From Sphingobacteriaceae bacterium DW12 (GTDB taxonomy: Bacteria; Bacteroidota; Bacteroidia; Sphingobacteriales; Sphingobacteriaceae), in the NCBI GenBank assembly GCA_000783305.1, contig JROE01000017.1:1-64000 (forward strand): a stretch of 64,000 nucleotides of DNA, read 5' to 3'. The notes beneath the pieces were generated by a model, which was not told the origin of the DNA, did not search any database, and saw only the letters and a list, made by a program, of their open reading frames with translations. How positions within the stretch are numbered: the first letter of the stretch is position 1; each line of letters starts with the position of its first letter. Positions 26,038 through 33,321 of this stretch are shown piece after piece. Made by a program: the position numbers and the translations under genes.

Positions 26038-26949
26038 ATGAGGTTTGAGGTTTTGATTTTAGGGAATAGCTCTGCGACTCCCATGTACGAACGTCACCCT
26101 ACGAGTCAACTTCTCAATTTCAATGAACAATTTTTTTTGATTGATTGTGGAGAAGGTACGCAGATGCAGCTATTTAGGTATGGCATCAAGAGCAATCGTA
26201 TAGGTCACATTTTTATCAGTCATTTACACGGAGACCATTATCTAGGATTAGTAGGGTTATTATCATCCATGCATTTAGTCGGTCGTAAGACCGATCTTCA
26301 TCTCTACGGACCCAAAGATTTGGAAGAAATTTTGGAGGTACAGTTTAGATGTTCTGAGACTGTATTGCGATACAATCTTATCTTTCACCCTACCGATCCC
26401 GAAAATGAACAAGTCATTTTTGAATCGCCAGCCTTTAAGGTGACCAGTTTCCCGCTGACCCATCGCATAGCCTGTACGGGATTTAGGTTTGATGAAGGTC
26501 GGCGTTCGGCCATTGTTATTGGTGAATTGGTGGAGAAAATCAATATTCCCAAAATCTATATTTCCAGATTGAAAAAGGGAATCGATTATACAGCCCCAGA
26601 CGGTGCCGTATATAGGGCGTCGGAGTTGACCACGCCAGCTCCCGATTCCAGAAGCTATGCTTTTTGTTCCGATACCGTAAGAGTCCCCGATTATCTATCA
26701 ACCATTAAAGGTGTCGACCTTCTTTATCATGAGTCTACCTTTCTTCACGAAATGGTCGATCGAGCTAAGGAGACACTCCACACCACAGCGCTAGAGGCAG
26801 CTGAGATAGCGGTAGAAGTTGGTGCCAAGAAGCTTTTACTTGGGCACTACTCCGCCCGATATCGTGATTTGCAGCCACTCTTGGATGAGGCTAGATCCGT
26901 TTTCCCACATACGCAGCTTTCAGTCGAAGGCAAATGGTTTACGATTTAA
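26038..26949 (+). CDS. rnz: Ribonuclease Z
   Basis: Metallo-beta-lactamase-fold endonuclease that trims tRNA 3' ends. The 303-aa protein starts MRFEVLILGNSSATPM and has the zinc-binding HLHGDH at 62-67, a histidine in SFPLTHRIAC, an aspartate in FCSDT and the last histidine in LLLGHYSARY. The length is the short bacterial form. It is directly downstream of the STAS gene (3 bp), so the two are one message, a pairing that gives no obvious mechanistic link. Confidence 0.95.
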   Translation: MRFEVLILGNSSATPMYERHPTSQLLNFNEQFFLIDCGEGTQMQLFRYGIKSNRIGHIFISHLHGDHYLGLVGLLSSMHLVGRKTDLHLYGPKDLEEILEVQFRCSETVLRYNLIFHPTDPENEQVIFESPAFKVTSFPLTHRIACTGFRFDEGRRSAIVIGELVEKINIPKIYISRLKKGIDYTAPDGAVYRASELTTPAPDSRSYAFCSDTVRVPDYLSTIKGVDLLYHESTFLHEMVDRAKETLHTTALEAAEIAVEVGAKKLLLGHYSARYRDLQPLLDEARSVFPHTQLSVEGKWFTI

Positions 26950-27090
26950 GACCCGATATTTCTGTTATCGAAAATGCTCTTCATAACAGGCATAATTACA
27001 GGTGCAGCCCAATAAAACATTATATTCTATATCCGGCCGATAGGGGATATGTGGGCTTATCTTCTGTTGGATAGAATACCCTATCTTCGG

Positions 27091-27122
27091 TTTGTGAATC
27101 CAAAGCATTTTATCTAAGTTTA
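27091..27122 (+). promoter_or_regulatory. Promoter of the his operon
   Basis: TTTG (27091-27094), a 20-nt spacer and TAAGTTTA (27115-27122), one mismatch from TAnnTTTG, stand 21 bp before hisC. The stretch 27094-27123 is repeated almost exactly upstream of dacB (49570-49599, minus strand), where the -7 box is a full match. Dyads overlap the -33 side: TTGGAT (27067-27072) with ATCCAA (27098-27103), and GATAGGG (27039-27045) with CCCTATC (27079-27085). Confidence 0.6.
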
Positions 27123-27143
27123 CGGCTCTAATTTCTTTTAAAA

Positions 27144-28202
27144 ATGGATAATCCATTCAACTTAACCGACTTATTGCGAGATAATATCAAAAATCTCGTG
27201 CCTTACTCTTCTGCAAGAGATGAGTTTAAGGGAGAAGCATCAATTTTAGTTGATGCAAATGAAAACGCATTTGGTTCTCCTTTAGCCCATGATTATAATC
27301 GTTATCCAGATCCCTTGCAACATCGAGTAAAGGAAAAACTATCTACTATAAAAGGAGTTCCTGCTGCAAATATATTTCTTGGAAATGGGAGTGACGAGGC
27401 CATTGACATCCTGTTCAGAGCCTTTTGCAAGCCAGGTATAGACAACGTCATCTTGGTTCCGCCAACATATGGCATGTATGAGGTATCTGCCAATATCAAT
27501 GATGTCGCGTTTAAAAAGGTCAATTTAACGAAAGAGTATCAGTTGGACTTAGACGGTATTCAAGAAGCTGTAGATGCCCATACCAAATTGATTTTTATTT
27601 GTTCACCCAACAATCCGACCGGAAATGCTATCAATAGATTGGATATTGAAGTCATTCTGAATAACTTTCATGGTATAGTGGTCGTGGACGAAGCCTACAT
27701 CAATTTCTCACAAACCAAGTCTTTCACCCAAGAGTTGAACGACTATCCTAATCTTGTGGTGTTACAGACCTTGTCCAAAGCGTGGGGGTTGGCTGCACTT
27801 CGATTGGGTATGGCATTTGCGAGTACGGCTATCATTGACGTATTTAATAAAATTAAGCCTCCCTATAACATCAATCAAGCTACCCAAGACATTGTTTTAG
27901 AAGCATTAGACAATGTGGGGCAGGTCAATGATTGGATTAAGGAAACGGTTGCCCAGCGAGAGTATTTGGTAAGAGAGCTCTTCAATTTTGAATATGTACA
28001 ATACATTACACCTTCCGATGCCAATTTTATTTTGGTAAAAATGAATGACCCTCGCGGTGTCTACACTTATTTGGTCAGTCATGGCATCATTGTGCGAGAC
28101 CGCTCAAAAGTGGAACTTTGTGAAGGCTGTTTGCGCATCACAGTGGGTACCCCTGCTGAAAATAGATTGCTATTAGAAAAGATGTCTGCTTATGCAGGCT
28201 AA
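27144..28202 (+). CDS. hisC: Histidinol-phosphate aminotransferase
   Basis: PLP enzyme converting imidazole acetol phosphate to histidinol phosphate. The 352-aa class II aminotransferase shows NAFGSP near the N-terminus, SPNNPTGN (about 152-159), VVDEAYINFS and the PLP lysine in TLSKAWGLAALRLGM (K about 213). First gene of the his cluster here. hisG and hisD, which usually come before hisC in Bacteroidota, are not in this window. Confidence 0.95.
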   Translation: MDNPFNLTDLLRDNIKNLVPYSSARDEFKGEASILVDANENAFGSPLAHDYNRYPDPLQHRVKEKLSTIKGVPAANIFLGNGSDEAIDILFRAFCKPGIDNVILVPPTYGMYEVSANINDVAFKKVNLTKEYQLDLDGIQEAVDAHTKLIFICSPNNPTGNAINRLDIEVILNNFHGIVVVDEAYINFSQTKSFTQELNDYPNLVVLQTLSKAWGLAALRLGMAFASTAIIDVFNKIKPPYNINQATQDIVLEALDNVGQVNDWIKETVAQREYLVRELFNFEYVQYITPSDANFILVKMNDPRGVYTYLVSHGIIVRDRSKVELCEGCLRITVGTPAENRLLLEKMSAYAG

Positions 28203-28220
28203 TATAATTTATATATAATC

Positions 28221-29360
28221 ATGCCTAACCTTATTAAAAAAGTATTGTTTATCGATCGTGACGGGACATTGATACTCGAACCCGAAGATGAACAAATCGA
28301 TTCCTTTTCCAAACTGAAATTCTATCCAGGGGCATTGCAATACCTACCACGTATCGCGAAGGAATTGGATTTTGAGCTGATTCTAGTTTCCAATCAAGAT
28401 GGTCTAGGCACCGATGCCCATCCAGAGGCCAATTTTTGGCCCGTACACCAATTTATCTTAGATACATTTGCTGGGGAAGGCGTTGCCTTTGAGAGAGAGC
28501 ATATCGATCGTACTTTTCCGCACGAAAACGCGCCCACACGCAAACCTGGAATTGGAATGTTACTTGAATATTTTGACCCGTCAAAATATGATTTGCAACG
28601 CTCTTTCGTTATAGGTGACCGTATCAATGATGTCAAACTGGCCCAGAATTTAGGTGCCAAATCAATTTGGTTGCGCACCAATGATCAACTCGGAGCACTC
28701 GAGAATCTGGAAGTAAACCCTGAGGTCATTGCACTTGAGTCCACTGATTGGAAGTCAATCTATGAGTTTCTAAAATTAGGGACCCGTAGTGCCGAGCATA
28801 TCCGCAAGACCAATGAAACCGATATTTATATCCATCTTAACCTAGACGGTTCGGGCAAATCCAACATCGATACCGGATTACCGTTTTTTGATCATATGCT
28901 TGACCAAATAGCGAGACATGGTGCATTGGATTTGACTATCAAAGCCAAAGGAGATTTGCATATTGATGAACATCATACCATTGAAGATACTGGGATAGCA
29001 CTTGGAGAGATATTTTTAAACGTATTAGGAGATAAGCGTGGCATTGAACGCTATTCTTATACCCTACCTATGGATGATTGCCTTGCTCAAGTCGCCCTAG
29101 ACTTTGGCGGACGTAATTGGATAGTGTGGGACGCTGAATTTAAGCGCGAAAAAATAGGCGATATGCCTACCGAGATGTTTTTCCACTTCTTCAAATCCTT
29201 TTCTGATGCCTCCAAATCCAATTTGAATATCAAGGCTGAGGGAGATAATGAGCATCATAAAATTGAAGCCATCTTCAAAGCCTTTGCCAAATCTATAAAA
29301 AAAGCCGTGCGACGGGATGCCGATAATATGCAGCTGCCCAGTACCAAAGGCGTTTTATAG
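28221..29360 (+). CDS. hisB: Bifunctional histidinol-phosphatase / imidazoleglycerol-phosphate dehydratase
   Basis: Two-domain enzyme of 379 aa catalysing two steps of histidine synthesis. The N-terminal HAD phosphatase (about 1-165) has D12-R-D14-G-T, followed by the family's metal-binding loop around FPHENAPTRKPG. The C-terminal dehydratase (about 190-379) has its metal-binding histidines in DHMLDQIARHG and DEHHTIEDT, and later in GDNEHHKIEA. The fused form is as in E. coli and common in Bacteroidota. It follows hisC by 18 bp. Confidence 0.95.
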   Translation: MPNLIKKVLFIDRDGTLILEPEDEQIDSFSKLKFYPGALQYLPRIAKELDFELILVSNQDGLGTDAHPEANFWPVHQFILDTFAGEGVAFEREHIDRTFPHENAPTRKPGIGMLLEYFDPSKYDLQRSFVIGDRINDVKLAQNLGAKSIWLRTNDQLGALENLEVNPEVIALESTDWKSIYEFLKLGTRSAEHIRKTNETDIYIHLNLDGSGKSNIDTGLPFFDHMLDQIARHGALDLTIKAKGDLHIDEHHTIEDTGIALGEIFLNVLGDKRGIERYSYTLPMDDCLAQVALDFGGRNWIVWDAEFKREKIGDMPTEMFFHFFKSFSDASKSNLNIKAEGDNEHHKIEAIFKAFAKSIKKAVRRDADNMQLPSTKGVL

Positions 29361-29404
29361 GAGTTGAGGTCAATAAATCAATCAATAGCTCGTATCTTTA
29401 ACAT

Positions 29405-29998
29405 ATGATTGGAATTATCAACTACGGTGCAGGCAATATTTTTTCTTTAACTGCAGCGCTTAATCGAGTCGGTCTATCTTATATGATGGTGAATAAACCT
29501 GATGAGATCGATCATTGCGATAGAATTATTATCCCAGGTGTGGGGCATGCCGGAGCAGCTATGACTAAGCTGCGTGAATCGGGACTTGCCGACTGCATAG
29601 CGCATATAACCAAACCTGTTTTGGGTATATGCGTAGGTATGCAACTAATTACCGCCTATTCAGAAGAAGGTGATGTCAATCTATTAGATATTGTCCCCAT
29701 TAAAACATTACATTTTAGCGGACGTATTGATCAAAAGGTACCCCATATGGGTTGGAATAGCATTTCACCCCAGAAAGAAAGCCCGCTTTTTAGCAATATA
29801 GAAGATAATGCGTACTTTTACTTCGTGCATTCGTATTTTATTGAATATCATGAGGATTACACGATTGCAAAGTGTGATTATGGCACATCTTTCTCGGCTG
29901 CGATGGCCAGGAGCAATTTTTACGGCGTACAATTCCATCCCGAAAAATCAGGAAAGGCGGGAGAACAGTTACTAATGAATTTTTCAAAAATAAACTAG
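29405..29998 (+). CDS. hisH: Imidazole glycerol phosphate synthase glutaminase subunit
   Basis: Class I glutamine amidotransferase subunit that supplies ammonia to HisF. The 197-aa protein has the nucleophile Cys76 in GICVGMQ and the rest of the triad as His178 and Glu180 in GVQFHPEKS. The Val after Cys replaces the more usual Leu. The start MIGIINYGAGN is typical. hisA follows by 19 bp. Confidence 0.95.
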   Translation: MIGIINYGAGNIFSLTAALNRVGLSYMMVNKPDEIDHCDRIIIPGVGHAGAAMTKLRESGLADCIAHITKPVLGICVGMQLITAYSEEGDVNLLDIVPIKTLHFSGRIDQKVPHMGWNSISPQKESPLFSNIEDNAYFYFVHSYFIEYHEDYTIAKCDYGTSFSAAMARSNFYGVQFHPEKSGKAGEQLLMNFSKIN

Positions 29999-30017
29999 AA
30001 ATAAAATATTTACAAGT

Positions 30018-30770
30018 ATGTATATTATACCAGCAATCGATGTATTAGACAAAAAAGTAGTTCGTCTGCGTGAAGGAAATTATGATGATGTAACGACTTA
30101 CGATATCAGTCTTGAAGATCAGATTGAAAAATATCGTGCGAACGGGACTGAACTGGTTCATATTATTGACCTAAATGGAGCTAAAGGCGATTTTAGCAAT
30201 CAAGAATACCTATTTGACATTATCCGCAAGACTGAAATGAAAATCCAGTATGGTGGTGGTGTACGTAGTATCGAAAAAGTGAAGGAGCTGATTGATGCAG
30301 GGATATTTCGGGTTATCGTCGGTACACAAGCCATTACTAACCCTGAGTTTCTCGAAGAACTTAGTGTGCTGAATGAAGGCAAAGTAAAATATGCAGACCA
30401 CATCGTCATCGCGATTGATGTCTTAGACGAAGTTATCAAATATTCTGGATGGCTGGAAAGCTCTCCTATCAAGCTTATCGAATATATTGATAAATGCTTG
30501 GCTTTAGGCTTCTACCGCTTTCTGTGTACAGATATTAGCAAAGATGGCAAGTTGGGCGGTGCGGGAGTAGAATTATACCAAAAGTTACTTGATCACTCTC
30601 CCATTATCAAATTGATTGGATCTGGAGGCATCAGCTCTATGCAAGATATACAAGTCCTAAGCGATTTAGGTCGGATGGAGTCATGTGTCGTAGGTAAAGC
30701 TATTTATGAAAATAGAATTACGATTGAAGAAATACAAGATTGGAACTTAAAGTCGTTAATCCGTTTTTAA
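30018..30770 (+). CDS. hisA: Phosphoribosylformimino-AICAR ribotide isomerase
   Basis: TIM-barrel isomerase converting ProFAR to PRFAR. Of 250 aa, the two catalytic aspartates are Asp8 (IPAIDVL) and Asp134 (IVIAIDVL). Phosphate-binding glycines are in YGGGVRS and GSGGISS. hisF starts 1 bp after its stop codon, so translation is probably coupled. Confidence 0.95.
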   Translation: MYIIPAIDVLDKKVVRLREGNYDDVTTYDISLEDQIEKYRANGTELVHIIDLNGAKGDFSNQEYLFDIIRKTEMKIQYGGGVRSIEKVKELIDAGIFRVIVGTQAITNPEFLEELSVLNEGKVKYADHIVIAIDVLDEVIKYSGWLESSPIKLIEYIDKCLALGFYRFLCTDISKDGKLGGAGVELYQKLLDHSPIIKLIGSGGISSMQDIQVLSDLGRMESCVVGKAIYENRITIEEIQDWNLKSLIRF

Positions 30771-30771
30771 G

Positions 30772-31524
30772 ATGCTTGCAAAACGCATAATTCCTTGTTT
30801 GGATGTCAAAGACGGACGGACAGTAAAGGGAGTAAACTTTGTTGATTTACGCGACGCCGGCGACCCGGTTGAGTTGGCCTATGCCTATTCCGAGCAAGGA
30901 GCAGATGAATTGGTCTTTCTCGATATTACGGCAACCCATGAGGAGCGCAAGACTACTATTGATTTAGTAAGTGCCGTTGCCAGACAGGTCAATATTCCAT
31001 TTACTATAGGTGGTGGCATCAATGAAATAAGAGATGCCGAAATTCTATTGAATGCTGGAGCAGATAAGATTTCAATAAATTCTGCAGCAGTACGCAATCC
31101 TAATTTGATCGATCAAATGGCTGCCGCATTTGGTGCCCAGTTTGTTGTCGTAGCTATTGATACTAGACACATTGCCGGGCGAAATTTTGTTCATTTGAGC
31201 GGTGGTCGTATTCAGACCGAGTTACAAACCGAAAAATGGGTGCTCGAAGCGCAAGAGCGTGGGGCAGGTGAGATTCTCTTAACATCGATGGATCATGATG
31301 GCACAAAGAATGGATTTGATAATATTCTTTTAAAGAAGACCAACGATTCTATACGTATCCCGTTGATTGCCTCAGGAGGAGCAGGAGCACAGCAGCACTT
31401 TGTAGACGTATTTCAAGAGACCAATGTTGATGCAGCTCTAGCAGCTTCCGTATTCCACTATGGTGAGATATTAATCCCAGAATTGAAAGCAACACTCCGC
31501 CATAACGGTATCATTGTACGATGA
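30772..31524 (+). CDS. hisF: Imidazole glycerol phosphate synthase cyclase subunit
   Basis: TIM-barrel cyclase partner of HisH that makes imidazole glycerol phosphate and AICAR. The 250-aa protein has catalytic Asp11 (IIPCLDVKDGR) and Asp129 (VVVAIDTRH), and phosphate loops TIGGGINE and IASGGAGA. A 130-bp gap with a long dyad separates it from hisIE, the only long gap within the cluster. Confidence 0.96.
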   Translation: MLAKRIIPCLDVKDGRTVKGVNFVDLRDAGDPVELAYAYSEQGADELVFLDITATHEERKTTIDLVSAVARQVNIPFTIGGGINEIRDAEILLNAGADKISINSAAVRNPNLIDQMAAAFGAQFVVVAIDTRHIAGRNFVHLSGGRIQTELQTEKWVLEAQERGAGEILLTSMDHDGTKNGFDNILLKKTNDSIRIPLIASGGAGAQQHFVDVFQETNVDAALAASVFHYGEILIPELKATLRHNGIIVR

Positions 31525-31527
31525 CAA

Positions 31528-31628
31528 GAGTATAGACAAAGATTAAAGAGACACAGACAATACAGATAAGCTTAGGGTTCTTAGCGCAATGCTTTTTCCT
31601 CGATTATTTATCTATTGTCCCTATACTC
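31528..31628. repeat. 101-bp dyad between hisF and hisIE
   Basis: The outer arms GAGTATAG (31528-31535) and CTATACTC (31621-31628) are perfect. Inner arms GACAAT-ac-AGATAA (31556-31569) pair with TTATCTATTGTC (31608-31619), leaving a 2-nt bulge. The structure starts 4 bp after the hisF stop and ends 26 bp before the hisIE ATG. It may be an mRNA processing or stabilising structure, a REP-like repeat, or a small inserted element. There is no T-run. Confidence 0.6.
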
Positions 31629-31654
31629 ATTACTAAATATTCAATACTAATAGA

Positions 31655-32239
31655 ATGTTAGATTTTTCAAAAAGCGAGGGACTTATTCCTGTAATTGTCC
31701 AAGATTCGCAGACATTAGAAGTCCTAATGTTGGGATATATGAATGAAGAAGCCTGGTCCAAGACACAAGCTGAGGGCAAAGTGACCTTCTTTTCAAGGAG
31801 CAAGAACCGGCTTTGGACTAAAGGGGAGGAGAGTGGAAATTTTCTACACGTTGTAGGCTATCATATAGATTGTGACCAAGACACTTTGCTAATCAAGGCT
31901 AGTCCGCAAGGACCTACCTGCCATACGGGGAGTAGAAGTTGCTTTGGTACCCAATATGGACAGAATTTTCTCTTTGAATTAGAGCGTATCGTACACAATC
32001 GCTATGCGCATCCAACCGACGAATCCTATGTCAACAGGTTGAGAAGCAGGGGGATTAATAAAATCGCTCAGAAAGTAGGGGAGGAAGCTGTCGAGACTGT
32101 CATTGCCGCTCTCAAAGAGACTGACAAAGAATTTATAGATGAGACCTCCGATTTATTGTTTCATCTAATTGTATTGTTGCGAGAAAAAGGGTTTTCGTTG
32201 GAGACTATCGCCAAAAACCTCGAAAGTAGACACCAGTAA
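31655..32239 (+). CDS. hisI: Bifunctional phosphoribosyl-AMP cyclohydrolase / phosphoribosyl-ATP pyrophosphatase
   Basis: Fused enzyme for the second and third steps of histidine synthesis (HisIE), 194 aa. The N-terminal cyclohydrolase (about 1-105) has FFSRSKNRLWTKGEESGN, the zinc and magnesium ligands IDCDQDT, and GPTCHTGSRSCF. The C-terminal pyrophosphatase (about 107-190) has KVGEEAVETVIAA. Fusion is common in enterics and Bacteroidota. Last gene of the his cluster; a terminator follows. Confidence 0.95.
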   Translation: MLDFSKSEGLIPVIVQDSQTLEVLMLGYMNEEAWSKTQAEGKVTFFSRSKNRLWTKGEESGNFLHVVGYHIDCDQDTLLIKASPQGPTCHTGSRSCFGTQYGQNFLFELERIVHNRYAHPTDESYVNRLRSRGINKIAQKVGEEAVETVIAALKETDKEFIDETSDLLFHLIVLLREKGFSLETIAKNLESRHQ

Positions 32240-32271
32240 GCAAAGTTATCCTTACATGACATAATAATCTT

Positions 32272-32306
32272 AAAAGTGCCGTACATTTGTGTACAGCACT
32301 TTTTTT
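32272..32306 (+). terminator. his operon terminator
   Basis: AAAAGTGC (32272-32279) with GCACTTTT (32296-32303) encloses a second stem GTACA/TGTAC with loop TTTG; there is one C-A mismatch between them. A run of seven T ends one base before the ATG of the WD40 gene. The upper stem contains TACATTTG (32282-32289), a full -7 box for the next gene. Confidence 0.88.
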
Positions 32307-33224
32307 ATGGACAATCTTTCAGTTGAACTTATATCCACCCTTAAGGGCCATCAAAATCCTGTCTTTACATTAGAGAACGGTTTTTTTGCCAATACTTTAT
32401 TTTCCGGAGGGAATGACAAAGGTGTTGTGGAGTGGGATCTGGAGACATCCACCTTCAAAAGGATCCTCTGTTCTGTAAATTCCTCTGTATACAGCCTGCA
32501 TCTTATTCCAGACACTTCCTATTTGGCAATAGGACTTCGCGAAGGGCTTATCATGATCGTTGATGTCGAAAATCAAAAATTGGTTGTAAAATTGAACGTA
32601 GCGAACGGTGCTGTTTTTGACATCAAGACATTGGTATCAAAAAGAGAATTGATTGCTGTTGGTGAAGATGGATTTGCTTATGTATGGTGCTTGGATAATT
32701 TTTCATTGCTATATCAATTCCGAATTGCTCCCACACTTGTTCGCACTATTTCCATATCGCCCGATGAGCGACAATTAGCATTTGGAAGTAAAGACGGAAG
32801 TGTGCACCTCTATGATGCCTTAGAATATCATTTAATCGCATCAGCAGCCGTTCATACGCATCCTGTGACCTCCTTAGCATTCGATCCGAATGGTCAGAGA
32901 TTATTGTCGGGTGGGCGTGATGCCAAATTGGTCGGTTGGAATACCCATGACCTTTCCGAGCAGCTTTCTTTCATTCCACATATGTTTACGGTATATGGTA
33001 TTCACTTTCACCCCGTGCATCCTCTATTCGCAACCGTAAGTCGAGACAAGACCTTTAAGATTTGGGATAAGCATACCTATGCATTGCTACGCATCGTTGG
33101 CCGTGATAAAGGATTTGATAGCCATCACCTTTCCATCAATGTGGGGATTTGGACCCCAGACGGCACACGTTTTATTACAGCTGGGGATGACAAGGTTGTT
33201 CGCGTGTGGGAAGTGACAATATAA
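32307..33224 (+). CDS. WD40 repeat protein
   Basis: A 305-aa protein made almost wholly of WD40 repeats, probably a seven-bladed beta-propeller with no other domain and no signal peptide, so cytoplasmic. Clear repeats end in VVEWDLE, LVGWNTHD, FKIWDKHT and VVRVWEV. Propellers of this kind are protein interaction platforms; the partner is unknown. The ATG at 32307 directly follows the his terminator T-run. A GTG-start extension of six codons would lie within the terminator and is rejected. No ribosome binding site is visible. Confidence 0.9.
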   Translation: MDNLSVELISTLKGHQNPVFTLENGFFANTLFSGGNDKGVVEWDLETSTFKRILCSVNSSVYSLHLIPDTSYLAIGLREGLIMIVDVENQKLVVKLNVANGAVFDIKTLVSKRELIAVGEDGFAYVWCLDNFSLLYQFRIAPTLVRTISISPDERQLAFGSKDGSVHLYDALEYHLIASAAVHTHPVTSLAFDPNGQRLLSGGRDAKLVGWNTHDLSEQLSFIPHMFTVYGIHFHPVHPLFATVSRDKTFKIWDKHTYALLRIVGRDKGFDSHHLSINVGIWTPDGTRFITAGDDKVVRVWEVTI

Positions 33225-33274
33225 GCGTCTCAGCGCCCTAGAAAAAAGCCACTATATTTCTAAATGTTTTTGGT

Positions 33275-33282
33275 TAGATTTG
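33275..33282 (+). promoter_or_regulatory. -7 box before the DUF2339 gene
   Basis: TAGATTTG matches TAnnTTTG, about 40 nt before the ATG at 33322. A -33 box at the right distance is not seen. Confidence 0.38.
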
Positions 33283-33321
33283 GTTTGTTAGCTTTATATT
33301 GCCAATCTAATCAAATCATAT

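Noticed and set aside
27000..27143. Histidine attenuator with a His-rich leader peptide
   Set aside because: No run of His codons and the dyads are upstream of the predicted transcription start.
26965..27156. Minus-strand frame overlapping the his promoter
   Set aside because: It runs over the his promoter and the start of hisC and has no recognisable protein features.
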